From assembly GCA_958295665.1 (NCBI GenBank), contig OY282560.1:272788177-272852176 (forward strand): 64,000 bases of DNA, given 5' to 3'. The stretch comes from Tipula vernalis. Its lineage: Eukaryota > Arthropoda > Insecta > Diptera > Tipulidae. Position 1 is the first letter of the stretch, and the number at the start of each line of letters is the position of its first letter. This document shows positions 55,676-64,000 of this stretch, piece by piece. A model generated the notes under the pieces. The model was not told where the DNA came from. It did not search any database and saw only the letters and a list, made by a program, of their open reading frames with translations. The position numbers were made by a program, and so were the translations under genes.

Positions 55676-56466
55676 ATGAGTACAAAAAAATGTGACACCT
55701 GCCGAACAATAAAATACGACAGAAATCCACCCAATATTCAATTTCAAGAAACTGAAACACCAAAATCTCCACTTCAAATAATACACGCAGATGTATATTA
55801 CCTAAACGGTACAAAATATTTAACAATAATAGACAAATTTTCCAAATTTTGCGCAGCATGTAGACTTATACGAAAAACAGGTGAAAAAATGAAGGAAGGG
55901 CTTAAAAGATTCTTTGCTTCACACGGCACACCTGGAAAATTGATAGCCGACAACGAATTATCAAGTAGTCAGGAAATTCAAGTCATGTTGAAAAAATACA
56001 AAAAGAATTTCATGCCACCACACCGTATAATTCAACCAGGAATTCCCCGGTTGAGCGATTTCATTCCACCATACATAATTTATGTGGAATAATAGCATTA
56101 AATAACCGTGATGAAACTTTAAAAAGTGTCATGTCTACTGCAATTATTGCTTATAATACTATAACACACAGTATGATAGTACCACTAAATGGGTCACCAA
56201 CTCCTAAACGGACATTATCTTAAAAGCAACCCAGAATTCGGTACAGAATTAGAATATGTCCAATATCATAAAGATAAGTATGAAAAAATATACACGAAAA
56301 ATGGCTATATGATAAAAGACAATTGATAAATAAAATAAATACTAAACGTAAACCTAGAATCACAATACCAATCCGTACAGCCACATTCAGAAAACATATC
56401 AGACGAGGAAAATTAAACCCCCTATTTAGAAAAGAAATAGTAGAGGATAACACCCAATTCCCATTA
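55676..56466 (+). pseudogene. Errantivirus-like integrase remnant
   Basis: The 138-codon frame from 55676 gives KCDTCRTIKYDRNPPN, then the catalytic core with IIHADVYYLNGTKYLTIIDK (first Asp), GTPGKLIADNELSSS (second Asp) and, after a frameshift, NSPVERFHSTIHNL (Glu). The N-terminal zinc domain is largely lost. Its second CxxC is the visible part. Downstream YNTITHSM and GSPTP, then a basic C-terminal tail (IPIRTATFRKHIRRGKLNPL) reach about 56466. Confidence 0.8.
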
Positions 56467-56589
56467 GTAATAACAAACAGAGGTTAAGTACACTTGAATA
56501 AAATAAAGAATTTATTTCAGGTTTTACTTCATAATGGGCCAGGAATTACACATAATACAAATTAAAGATAATAAAGGCGTAATACCTAT

Positions 56590-56873
56590 AAACCTAGGAC
56601 AAGTATTCTTCATGAAAACTATAATAAACTAATACATATTATCCCATTATCTCAACATCGAAATAACCCATTCAGTCAACTTAATAAAAGAAGCTCAGAA
56701 CAAATGAGCGACGAAACAAGAAACCTATTGCACAATAAAGTAAAAATAATTCAAAGCCAAATTTTGGAAAATCAGAATAAATGCAATAACATCATTCTCA
56801 AAAGAACAAAAAGAAGGCACTAAATTTCATAGGCTCAATAAAAAGACATAACAGGTAATTTAGATAACAATGT
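56590..56873 (+). pseudogene. Env-like remnant of the provirus
   Basis: Across frames the stretch reads IIPLSQHRNNPF and DETRNLLHNKVKIIQSQI, then a basic cleavage-like RTKRR. GSIKR and GNLDNN follow. This order, a heptad-like N-terminal part, a multibasic site, then G-x-I-K...GNLD, is seen in gypsy/errantivirus Env proteins, which resemble baculovirus F proteins. The copy is only about a fifth of a normal env, has several stops, and ends at the LTR fragment. It cannot encode a functional envelope. Confidence 0.55.
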
Positions 56874-56925
56874 GAATTAAATGAAATAATATAAATAAAA
56901 ATAAATATATCTATGATGATTCATA
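56868..56925 (+). repeat. 3' LTR remnant of the provirus
   Basis: TGTGAATTAAATGAAATAAT, then AAATAAATATATCTATGA, matches the end of the presumed 5' LTR (about 51189-51245). Only about 55 bp remain, joined directly to the env remnant, so most of env and the LTR start were deleted together. Confidence 0.55.
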
Positions 56926-57032
56926 GGTACATACTAATGTGTAAATCAAATATAAAATATAATAATATAACTGTATGAGTTATAATGGTGTATATCCATT
57001 TTGCTTGTGTATATTTTGTCACTTATAAATTT

Positions 57033-57369
57033 ATAATAAAACAACTAAAGTTATTTTTAAAATAATTTTAATTGAAAAAAATTTTCCTTATACAATATTT
57101 AAAAAAAAAAAATTTAAAATTTTTTTTTTTTTTTTTTTTAGAAGATCGATTTCGGATTGACTCCTTTTTCGGTTCTTTTTTAACAACTATCGATCGATAT
57201 CGAAGATAGTTGTTAAAAAAGAACCGAAGAAGGAGTCAATCCGAAATCGATCTTCTAAAAAAAAAAAAAAAAAATTTTAAAATTTTTTTTTTTAAATATT
57301 GTTACTACCTATAAGGAAAATTTTTTTCAATTAAAATTATTTTAAAAATAACTTAAGTAGTTTTATTAT
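57033..57369. repeat. 337-bp near-perfect foldback
   Basis: The arms are 57033-57191 and 57205-57369, with a 13-nt loop containing GATCGATATCG. The inner 52 bp (AGAAGATCGATTTCGGATTG ... AACAACTATC) differ at one position. The outer parts are A/T tracts and AAAATAATTTTAATTG-type sequence, also mirrored, with an 8-bp difference (GGTAGTAA). The ends read ATAATAAAAC / GTTTTATTAT, like the smaller foldback at 35331-35473. Confidence 0.95.
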
Positions 57370-59783
57370 AAAAATAATATAACACTCGACAACTAATTAG
57401 TTTTTAGTATATTTTTCACTTTTGGGGCTCAATAACGTAAAATTGCAAACTCATAAATGTGTGCTTTGATTTTTATAAGTTTTCTCGTTTAGAAATTGTC
57501 TAATTTTGGAGAGTTTGGAAGTGGATTTTTTTTGTTATATTCTATTAATCTACCTACATACTATTGGTTAATTTGAAAAAATAATCAATCATCAACTTCT
57601 ATCCAGAGTGCACGTTAGGAATTTTCAAACAAAAATTTGTAATAAATGAATAATTTTTCCGCAATATATTGTTGAAAATTGTATAAAACTATAGTCAACA
57701 CCAATCTTCCAGCTTTAAACAGTACAAATTCCAACGTTTAAGGAGTTTTTTTTCTATTTATGTTTCACGACTATTTTTAAGATATACAAACGTATTTTCT
57801 TTTTTTGGTCATTCAAACTAAAAATTGTTATTCAATATTCTACACATTTTCTGAAATAGTGCCATGAACCCTTTTGGATTATTTCAATAAAACCGCATCT
57901 TACATGATCGCTCCTGTTTTTGCTTACAAGTACCACATTGTGTCTAAAATCACATATTCATTAATTCAATTCCAGGAAGCTCATATAAAATATCTGAATA
58001 GCCGTGTTATTCGGTAACTTAAGTTAATCTCCTTAAAACCTCTAAATTAAGAATAATTAAAATTAAATACCCATATACCAGATGAATTATAACATTTCGT
58101 TCTTTTCTAAAAAAAAAAACTCAAGTAAAAATAAAACAATAAATTACATGTCTCTTATTATTTTCGGGAAAATAAATTTATTTTTTGTATTTAGAATTAC
58201 AAAAAATAAAACAAATGAAAATTATAACAAAAAAAAACGAGAAGTAGTAACAGAAGAAGGCAAGTAGAAAGGAATGAATTTTGGAAAAAAAAAATATTTG
58301 AGCTCATGATAAATTTTTTGTTTGACCTTTTAATCCTAAGCAAATATAAATTAAAATTAAAAAAAGGGAACAACCGACTTACAAAAATTGTATCCCCAAA
58401 AAATCCAAATACACTAATAATAATAATAATAATAATTATTATTATTATAATAATAATAAACGAATATTAATTTTTTATTCCCAACACAAAAACATTTATT
58501 TTGGGCATTTAAAATAGATGTCCTTTGGTATTATATTATTATACCCGAAAATTTTATAAATGAGAGTAATCTGAATATGTACCAACAGAAATACATTGTA
58601 CAGCGAGGAAAAATAAATTATTCAAAATTACTTTCGATGGGTTTTTTCCCAAAGAAAACATGTAAAATAGAAGAAACGCCACCACACGAGTATAAAAAGT
58701 TAACCAAACCCAGTCTCACAAAAAAAAAAATTGTTTTAAACGGAAGAAAAATGATTAAAATATCATCGTATAAAAATTAATCCTAATTTACGGTAAAGGT
58801 AGCTCTGAATAAAAAATTTGGTGGAGTACATACTCGCTTTTTGTGTGATAAGTTTGAGAAACGAAAAAAAAAAAAAAAATGCTAAAATAATAAAAATGGG
58901 TTTTCTCACGTAACACAAAGCACAAAAAAAAAATATGTGGAAGAAATTGAAAGGACACATTTTTTATGGGCTATACATATCCCTAGTTACGAGTATGTAC
59001 AATTCGGTATGTATTTTAAAAGATTGTTAATCAGGATATAACACTAATTTGAAATTTTTATTCTACCTTTATAAAGGCATCATAAAAACTTTTAAATAAA
59101 TATTAATTACAATTCGTTAAAATAAGAAATTTTTAATTGAGTTTATGGAAATTTAATAAAACATATTTTGGTTGCATATTAAAATTAGTTTAAAAAAAGA
59201 AGTTGGTTAGTCCAATACTTAATCGTAATTAGTCAAATTAGTAGTAAATTGAACTTTGATTGAAATTTGAAATTTAACTCCTTTGAATAATTAAAATAGA
59301 TATTCGTTCCTCTTCTCAGGTTATGGGCCAATATTTAGGGTAAATACACTAAATTGTGAATATTATTAACTGTTTATTGTTATACGAATTGAGGAAGCAT
59401 AAAATAGAAGCAAGAATGAATTCAAAAAAGACATGGCTGTTTAAAATCGATTTTACCGTAGTATTTGAAATACCCGAGAGTTACCCCGTAACCGCGTATA
59501 TTACTATGTAATAAAATTTTACAAGAACATTTTATAATTTCTTTACATTAATCAATTTAAATTATAAATTTTAAATTTATTTAATAAATTTTTGAGTATT
59601 TATATTATTAAATTTAATTACAATTAATTATCAAATAAAAATAGCTAATAAGGAAATTAATTTTCAATATTGTAAACTAAATTTTCATTTACAAGTCCAA
59701 CCTTCAGTAGATACAATTCATACAGATCGAGCTGCAATTTAAACTACTCAAATCACATCCGATCAAACAAAAATATTTAACGG
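57370..59783. other. AT-rich stretch, no gene seen
   Basis: No recognised gene. It contains a mirrored microsatellite at 58416-58460 ((TAA)n, (TTA)n, (TAA)n) and A tracts at 58108 and 58865. Frames at 58082, 58577 (+) and 58763-58960 (-) are AT-driven. Confidence 0.45.
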
Positions 59784-61560
59784 TAGCTAGCTACTTCTGT
59801 ACCAAACGACATATTTAGCTCAATAGCTGACTTAATACAACCTCCACCAGAAAACGATAAACGCATCACATTAAAAAGAACATTAATTGACCGGTATTCG
59901 ATTTCACAAAAAAAGAAACGCTTGGAGGAATTTATCGATGAGAAGGTTATCGGTGATAACAAGTGGACAAGTCAACGATGGCATCGTAAAATTATGGATG
60001 AGAAGGATGCCTAAAGTCAAACCAATATCACTAATTTAACACACACAGTTTAACAGAATACCTCTGAGATTGCAGAGTTGAAAGAGCAAATTTTACAGCT
60101 TCAAAAATCATTATCTGCTTTTGCTGTACAGGGTATCGTAGCGGTTTAATAGTCTGCAATCATAAAGATAATCACATTTTGGACCATTGAACTCCAAATC
60201 CCAAATCTCAACGTGCGATTTGAAACCCCAAAATAAAATATCCACAAAACCAATTTTAAACGACTAAATTCGACAATCCATGCGGCAGATAGTCAAATTC
60301 AAATAAACCACCATCTTGCCATTAAAGATCAAATCAATAATCTCTTTTTTGTTGTGGATACTAAGGCTGAAATTCAGTAATTCTACTCAATTATTTTCAA
60401 GAAAATCGATCTATCAATCCAGTTTAATGTCTTTCGGCGGCGAATGGCACGACTATTAGCACTTATGGGACCAAATTACTTTCGGTCAATATTGGTCGCA
60501 TCAGTAAACCGACCAATTATCGGTGCTGACTTTTTTTTAACAAAATTTGGTCTACTCGTCGACCTTCGTGGAAGACGAATACTTCACCTAGCCACGAAAT
60601 TGAATGTCAATGCAATGACAGTTTCCGTTAATACTCCCACACCAAAGTATTTAGTGGTTGACGCTGGTTCTACAGAGAGGACAATACAGGTTGGCGTCCA
60701 TGTGAAGATTACCGCCAACTAAACGCTATAACGGCAATCCCTACATCATCAATTTTTATTCGAATACAATTGAATGCCGTTTAGTCTTCGAAATGCTGCA
60801 CAAACCTTTCAACGCTGGGTTTTATATTCCTCTACATTGACGACATATTGATCGCAAGCACGCCTGAGGAGGAATACTCGTCTCATTTATGGTAAGTTTT
60901 TGAAAGACTTGCGAAGTACGGTGGCAAAATAAAGACATTCAAATGTATTTTCGGTGTTCCAGAACTTTAATTCCAGAACCAACCTACCTCTATAAAAACA
61001 ATTCAGAAATTCGTTGGAATGGTGAATTATTATCACCGCTTAATTACACATTTAGCCGAATTTCTACACACTATCCATGCGCTTTTGGGAACTTTGTCAA
61101 AAAGGGCAAAATCTACCAAATAAAAATTTAGGCTTGACGAATGTAATAATACATTTGTCACAGTGAAGCGCGTGCTTGCTGATGCAATGTTATTGAAACG
61201 TCCATTAAAAGATACTTTATGCAATACTACGTGTGACGCATCAAATATTGCCGTGGTGTTAACAGCAATTATGTAGGTAGTTTTAGGAAACCCTTAGAGT
61301 TTTTTCAAAGAAACCTGCTTAAAGCGAAATCAAACACTCCGCCTTCAGCAGAAAACTATTAGCTATTTATAGTCTACATCCATCATAAGCTTAAAACCCA
61401 GTCCCAATTCACACCTGACATCCGATATACGTCAGGTAAACAAAATGTGTTCGCAAGCAACTTGTCACGAAAATGTGATCCACGAGCTGTCTCAATAAAT
61501 CAAATTCCAAATATTAGCAAAATATCAGAATCACAACGTACAGATGACGAAATTATATAT
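59784..61560 (+). pseudogene. CsRn1-like Ty3/gypsy gag-pol remnant
   Basis: Gag: VPNDIFSSIADLIQPPPEND, then LIDRYSISQKKKRLEEFIDE (59803-59945) and a heptad tail with ELKEQILQLQKSLSAF. Protease: LFFVVDTKAEIQ (DTGAE degraded, about 60340), followed by NRPIIGADFFLTKFGLLVDL (60498-60560). RT: RNAAQTFQRW (about 60795), LYIDDILIASTPEEEY (about 60832-60880) and FVGMVNYYHRLI (about 61008). RNase H: LKRPLKDTLCNTTCDASNIA (about 61193-61250) and a SDIRYTSGKQNVFASNLSRK tail (to about 61470). The order and the PIIGADFL / YIDDILIAS / GMVNYYHRF signatures fit the CsRn1 clade. Many stops and deletions. TGTAGCGGCC at 62347, after a purine-rich GTGAGAAGGATGA, may be the start of its 3' LTR. Confidence 0.8.
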
Positions 61561-62569
61561 ATATAGATATTCGGATAAAGAAATTTCGTCATGCACGTAC
61601 CAAGTATAAACTTGAACTTGTTCAATCGCTGGTTGCGAATTATACTGCGAAATTTCATCAGGACTTTAATGCCAATTGAATATTTTTCCTAAAAAAAATA
61701 ACTTGTAATTATTTTAATTTTTTAGAATTTACAATGCGTGAATTGTGCACCAAATGCCACAAAGCTATGCTGCTCCAATCAAACATCATCTAAGAAATAG
61801 ATGCCACAGCAAAAGTAGATATAAAGTAGTAAGTAGTAGTAAAAGTAAATATATTTTTGGAAAATGTTATAAACCGTGATCGTTCGACTATTAATGACCG
61901 AATGAAAAAAACGGACATCCAGATGAATAAAAAACCAGGTGAAGTTGCGAAATTGCTGGGCCGCAATGAATGACTAGCCGACACTTTTAATTAAACCAAC
62001 AATTTCTTTATGTACGCTGTGTTGAGAATGAGCCTATGCTCAAAATAGAGTGGACCAGAAGTTAAGTAAATTAGTGTAGTTTTCGATTCACTACACGGTA
62101 TTTCACATCCTCTTGTCTGCGCTACGCGTAAACTTCTTTCTATGCGCTATTTTGCATAAAGATGCAAAATTTAGTCGCAGTAGATTCTCGCAAATCGATA
62201 GAGAGCACAATTTTCATTCCAAAAAACTTAGATAATTGCGACTGAACATGAACAAGCCTCACTAAGAAATCTGACAAAAAATTTCAAACAAAACCAATAA
62301 GATTCTAAGTTTAATCGTTAAGACGAGTTACTGTGAGAAGGATGATGTAGCGGCCCTGTGCAAATTGCATTAAATTAAATGTTATACAAATCATATGATT
62401 GTTTTGTCCAGTAAAGGTAATATGGTAAAGTGTATGGTGATAATATGGTTCTGCTCGAATTAAAATTCTTAATGAAGTTCCAACTACTCCTGCCTTGTAT
62501 TGTTTGAAAAATTCTTATAAAATAAATTTTATTAGATGTTGGTAGAGAAGGGAAATGTATCTCTTCAAA
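61561..62569. other. 3' part of the gypsy relic and spacer
   Basis: No clear integrase blocks. A minus-strand frame at 61790-61984 has no motifs. TGTAGCGGCCCTG at 62347 shares its first eight bases with the LTR start of the 52.3-54.3 kb element. Confidence 0.35.
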
Positions 62570-62985
62570 CGTCATATTTCAAATTTCATCATAATCGGTC
62601 AAGAAATAGTGAAGTTCCTTCTAAATCGGCGATATTTCAGAATTTTGTCCAAAAATCATTTTAGAATCCTTTTTCCATCGCTCATGCCAAATTTCATCAT
62701 AATCGGTAAAGAAACAGGGAATTTCCACTTTAAATGGCCACATTCCAGAATTTTGTCCAAAAATCATTTTAGAATCCTTTTTCCATCGCTCATGCCAAAT
62801 TTCATCATAATCGGTAAAGAAACAGGGAATTTCCACTTTAAATGGCCACATTCCAGAATTTTGTCCAAAAATCATTTTAGAATCCCATTTCCATCGCTCA
62901 TGTAAAATTTTATTATAATCGGTCAAGAAACCGAGAAGTTCCACTTTAATTGGCCACATTCCAGAATTTCATCATAATCGATTAA
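62570..62985 (-). repeat. 108-bp satellite array, locus 2 (inverted)
   Basis: Three to four units in the opposite orientation to locus 1. Units starting at 62643 and 62751 are identical over 108 bp as read, and the third (62859) is diverged. Landmarks are TTTTGTCCAAAAATCATTTT and CCAAATTTCATCATAATCGG. Because 108 is a multiple of three and the unit lacks stops in some frames, long shadow ORFs appear on both strands (62555-62905 and 62621-62959). They are not genes. Confidence 0.95.
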
Positions 62986-63393
62986 GAATTAGACAATTTC
63001 CATCGAAATCCCGTATTACTTTTAATTTTATAATGGTATACTGGCATAAATTTAGTGTACAAATTTTCATATCTAGAGGAAAATTACATTCAGTAATGAC
63101 CTATGGGAAATGTGCACAGGCACATTCTCAGGAAAATGTACGATATATGAGTATTTTGGTCAATTTATATGCACATTTACCACTCACTTTTGGAAATGTG
63201 TATTCTCCTATTTTGTACATTAACCGTAACATATGCAAGCAGAAAGAGACAAGAAAATGGAAAAACAAAGACAATTAAAGGAACGTCGTAAAGCCGAAAA
63301 AAAAACGAAAAATTGAGAATTAACAAAGAGCAAATTGAATTAAACGCTTTAACCAAACAACAAAATATATTAAAAAATAATCCGAATAGTAAG
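62986..63393. other. AT-rich spacer, no gene seen
   Basis: Nothing recognised. A short frame at 63033-63278 lacks motifs, and the segment 63240-63380 is Lys/Asn-coding by composition. Confidence 0.4.
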
Positions 63394-63408
63394 CAGGGAT
63401 CCGCAAAA

Positions 63409-63504
63409 AGTATCGATACTTTCTAGTATCGATACTTTGATTGCGATACCAAGTACTTTTGTACTCGATACTTTTTGTAATGATACCCAACTAGTATCGA
63501 TACT
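63409..63504. repeat. Three AGTATCGATACT palindromes
   Basis: Perfect copies occur at 63409-63420, 63425-63436 and 63493-63504, with partial relatives between (GCGATACC, AAGTACTTTTGTACTCGATACTT). They are likely subterminal repeats of the hAT element. Confidence 0.85.
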
Positions 63505-63588
63505 CTTTGATAAAAAATCGTACATACTACTGCATATTTATGGGCTACACGAATTAATAAAGGCTGAAATTAAAATGGTCATCAAGAA

Positions 63589-64000
63589 ATGTTCATTAAC
63601 GAAATAAATAAAGCCTTAAAAGAATATGTTGTGGATGAGTTAAACCGCCGGTTTGGTGTAATCGAGAACAACCACATTATGGCTGTTTCATCGATTCTCG
63701 ATCCCCGCTTCAAAAATACTAATTTTAAAGATACCTTAGCTGGTGCCCGTGCTATTTCATCCATCAGATAAATAATGGATGCCTCTGATATCACATCATC
63801 GTCGCCTGAATCAAATGATGAAGGAGATCGGCCAGAACAGCCGTCAACCTCATACGATTTTTGGAGCCATCACAAAAAATTAACTCACGGTCGTCGTAAA
63901 AGGCGTTCTAGCAAAGACGGAGACAAAGCTGAGCTGAGTTTATATGTGGCGAATTTAGTTTGCCCACTAAAATCGGAACCTATAACTCAGTGGGAAGAAA
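63589..64000 (+). pseudogene. hAT transposase C-terminal part, one in-frame stop
   Basis: The frame reads INKALKEYVVDELNRRFGVI and MAVSSILDPRFKNTNF, the hAT L.RRF...A..LDPRFK block. A stop TAA at 63769-63771 follows, then the same frame continues with a Ser/Glu-rich spacer. KAELSLYVANLVCPLKSEPI and TQWEE end the window, matching the start of the hAT dimerisation domain (EL..YL......P..WW). It resembles ZBED/hAT-type proteins. Open past the window edge. Confidence 0.8.

Larger units (their letters stand above)
63394..64000 (+). mobile_element. hAT element relic, left end to window edge
   Basis: CAGGGATCCGCAAAAAG (63394 on) fits a hAT terminal inverted repeat. Just inside are three perfect copies of the 12-bp palindrome AGTATCGATACT (63409, 63425 and 63493), like subterminal transposase-binding repeats. 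After about 80 bp the sequence jumps to the C-terminal third of a transposase, so the N-terminal two thirds are deleted. The right end lies beyond the window. Confidence 0.7.

Noticed and set aside
62555..62959. Overlapping 112-116-codon ORFs on both strands with repeated peptide units
   Set aside because: Produced by the 108-bp satellite, whose length is a multiple of three. No independent protein signal.
1..64000. CRISPR arrays, operons, ribosome-binding sites or other prokaryotic features
   Set aside because: The window is eukaryotic. Tandem arrays seen lack the repeat-spacer pattern with unique spacers.
1..64000. Complete tRNA or rRNA genes
   Set aside because: I saw no intact cloverleaf or conserved rRNA block. 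The only tRNA-like stretch (2127-2170) is a 3' half beside a direct repeat and fits a primer-binding site better.

Overview
This is eukaryotic, strongly AT-rich DNA. I find no host gene that I can support. The coding signals I can identify belong to transposable elements, nearly all of them broken. The mix (Tc1/mariner relatives, PIF/Harbinger, MULE, hAT, an R4/Dong-like LINE, an env-bearing gypsy relative resembling errantiviruses, and a CsRn1-like gypsy) suggests an insect, probably a fly. That assignment is inference from element content and base composition, not from a host marker gene.

Layout. 0-4 kb: diverged repeats, a 650-bp LTR-type mini-element (2058-2706) whose primer-binding site looks like the 3' half of tRNA-Lys, and a degenerate TTCGAGATT repeat field. 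4.1-5.4 kb: PIF/Harbinger transposase (+) and Myb-like partner (-) remnants, with a TTAA-flanked MITE inside the transposase. 7.7-10.5 kb: hairpins, a LINE 3' end and an unrecognised 156-codon ORF. 12.3-14.6 kb: a mirrored TTTCAGTCAAAA repeat cluster, then a second Harbinger element with visible TIRs and a small three-exon gene. 15.8-17.7 kb: a DDE-like orphan transposase pseudogene I cannot place, followed by two MITEs. 19-29 kb: mostly AT-rich DNA without recognisable genes. 29.3-30.9 kb: a mariner-like relic with long TIRs. 32.6-34.1 kb: a complete-length Tc1-like element with an intron and two nonsense codons. 37.2-41.0 kb: fragments of at least three LINEs, two of them converging on one (TAA)n tract. 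45.0-47.2 kb: a MULE relic whose ends are built from a roughly 15-bp degenerate tandem repeat. 47.7-50.3 kb: a degenerate GAGTTG field interrupted by a pogo/Tc1-like element filled with a 108-bp satellite. 50.8-56.9 kb: an errantivirus-like provirus relic, into which a gene-less LTR element (52270-54330) carrying a chain of stem-loops has inserted. 57.0-57.4 kb: a near-perfect 337-bp foldback. 59.8-61.6 kb: a CsRn1-like gypsy relic. 62.6-63.0 kb: a second, inverted array of the 108-bp satellite. 63.4 kb to the end: a hAT relic running off the window.

The genes do not form a working pathway. The useful relations are between elements: nesting order (MITE in Harbinger, satellite-bearing element in minisatellite, LTR element in provirus), autonomous and non-autonomous partners, and repeats shared between loci. 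The most unusual objects are the stem-loop LTR element, the orphan DDE-like element, the satellite carried by a pogo-like element, and the tRNA-Lys-primed mini-element. Many boundaries are approximate because they were read by eye.
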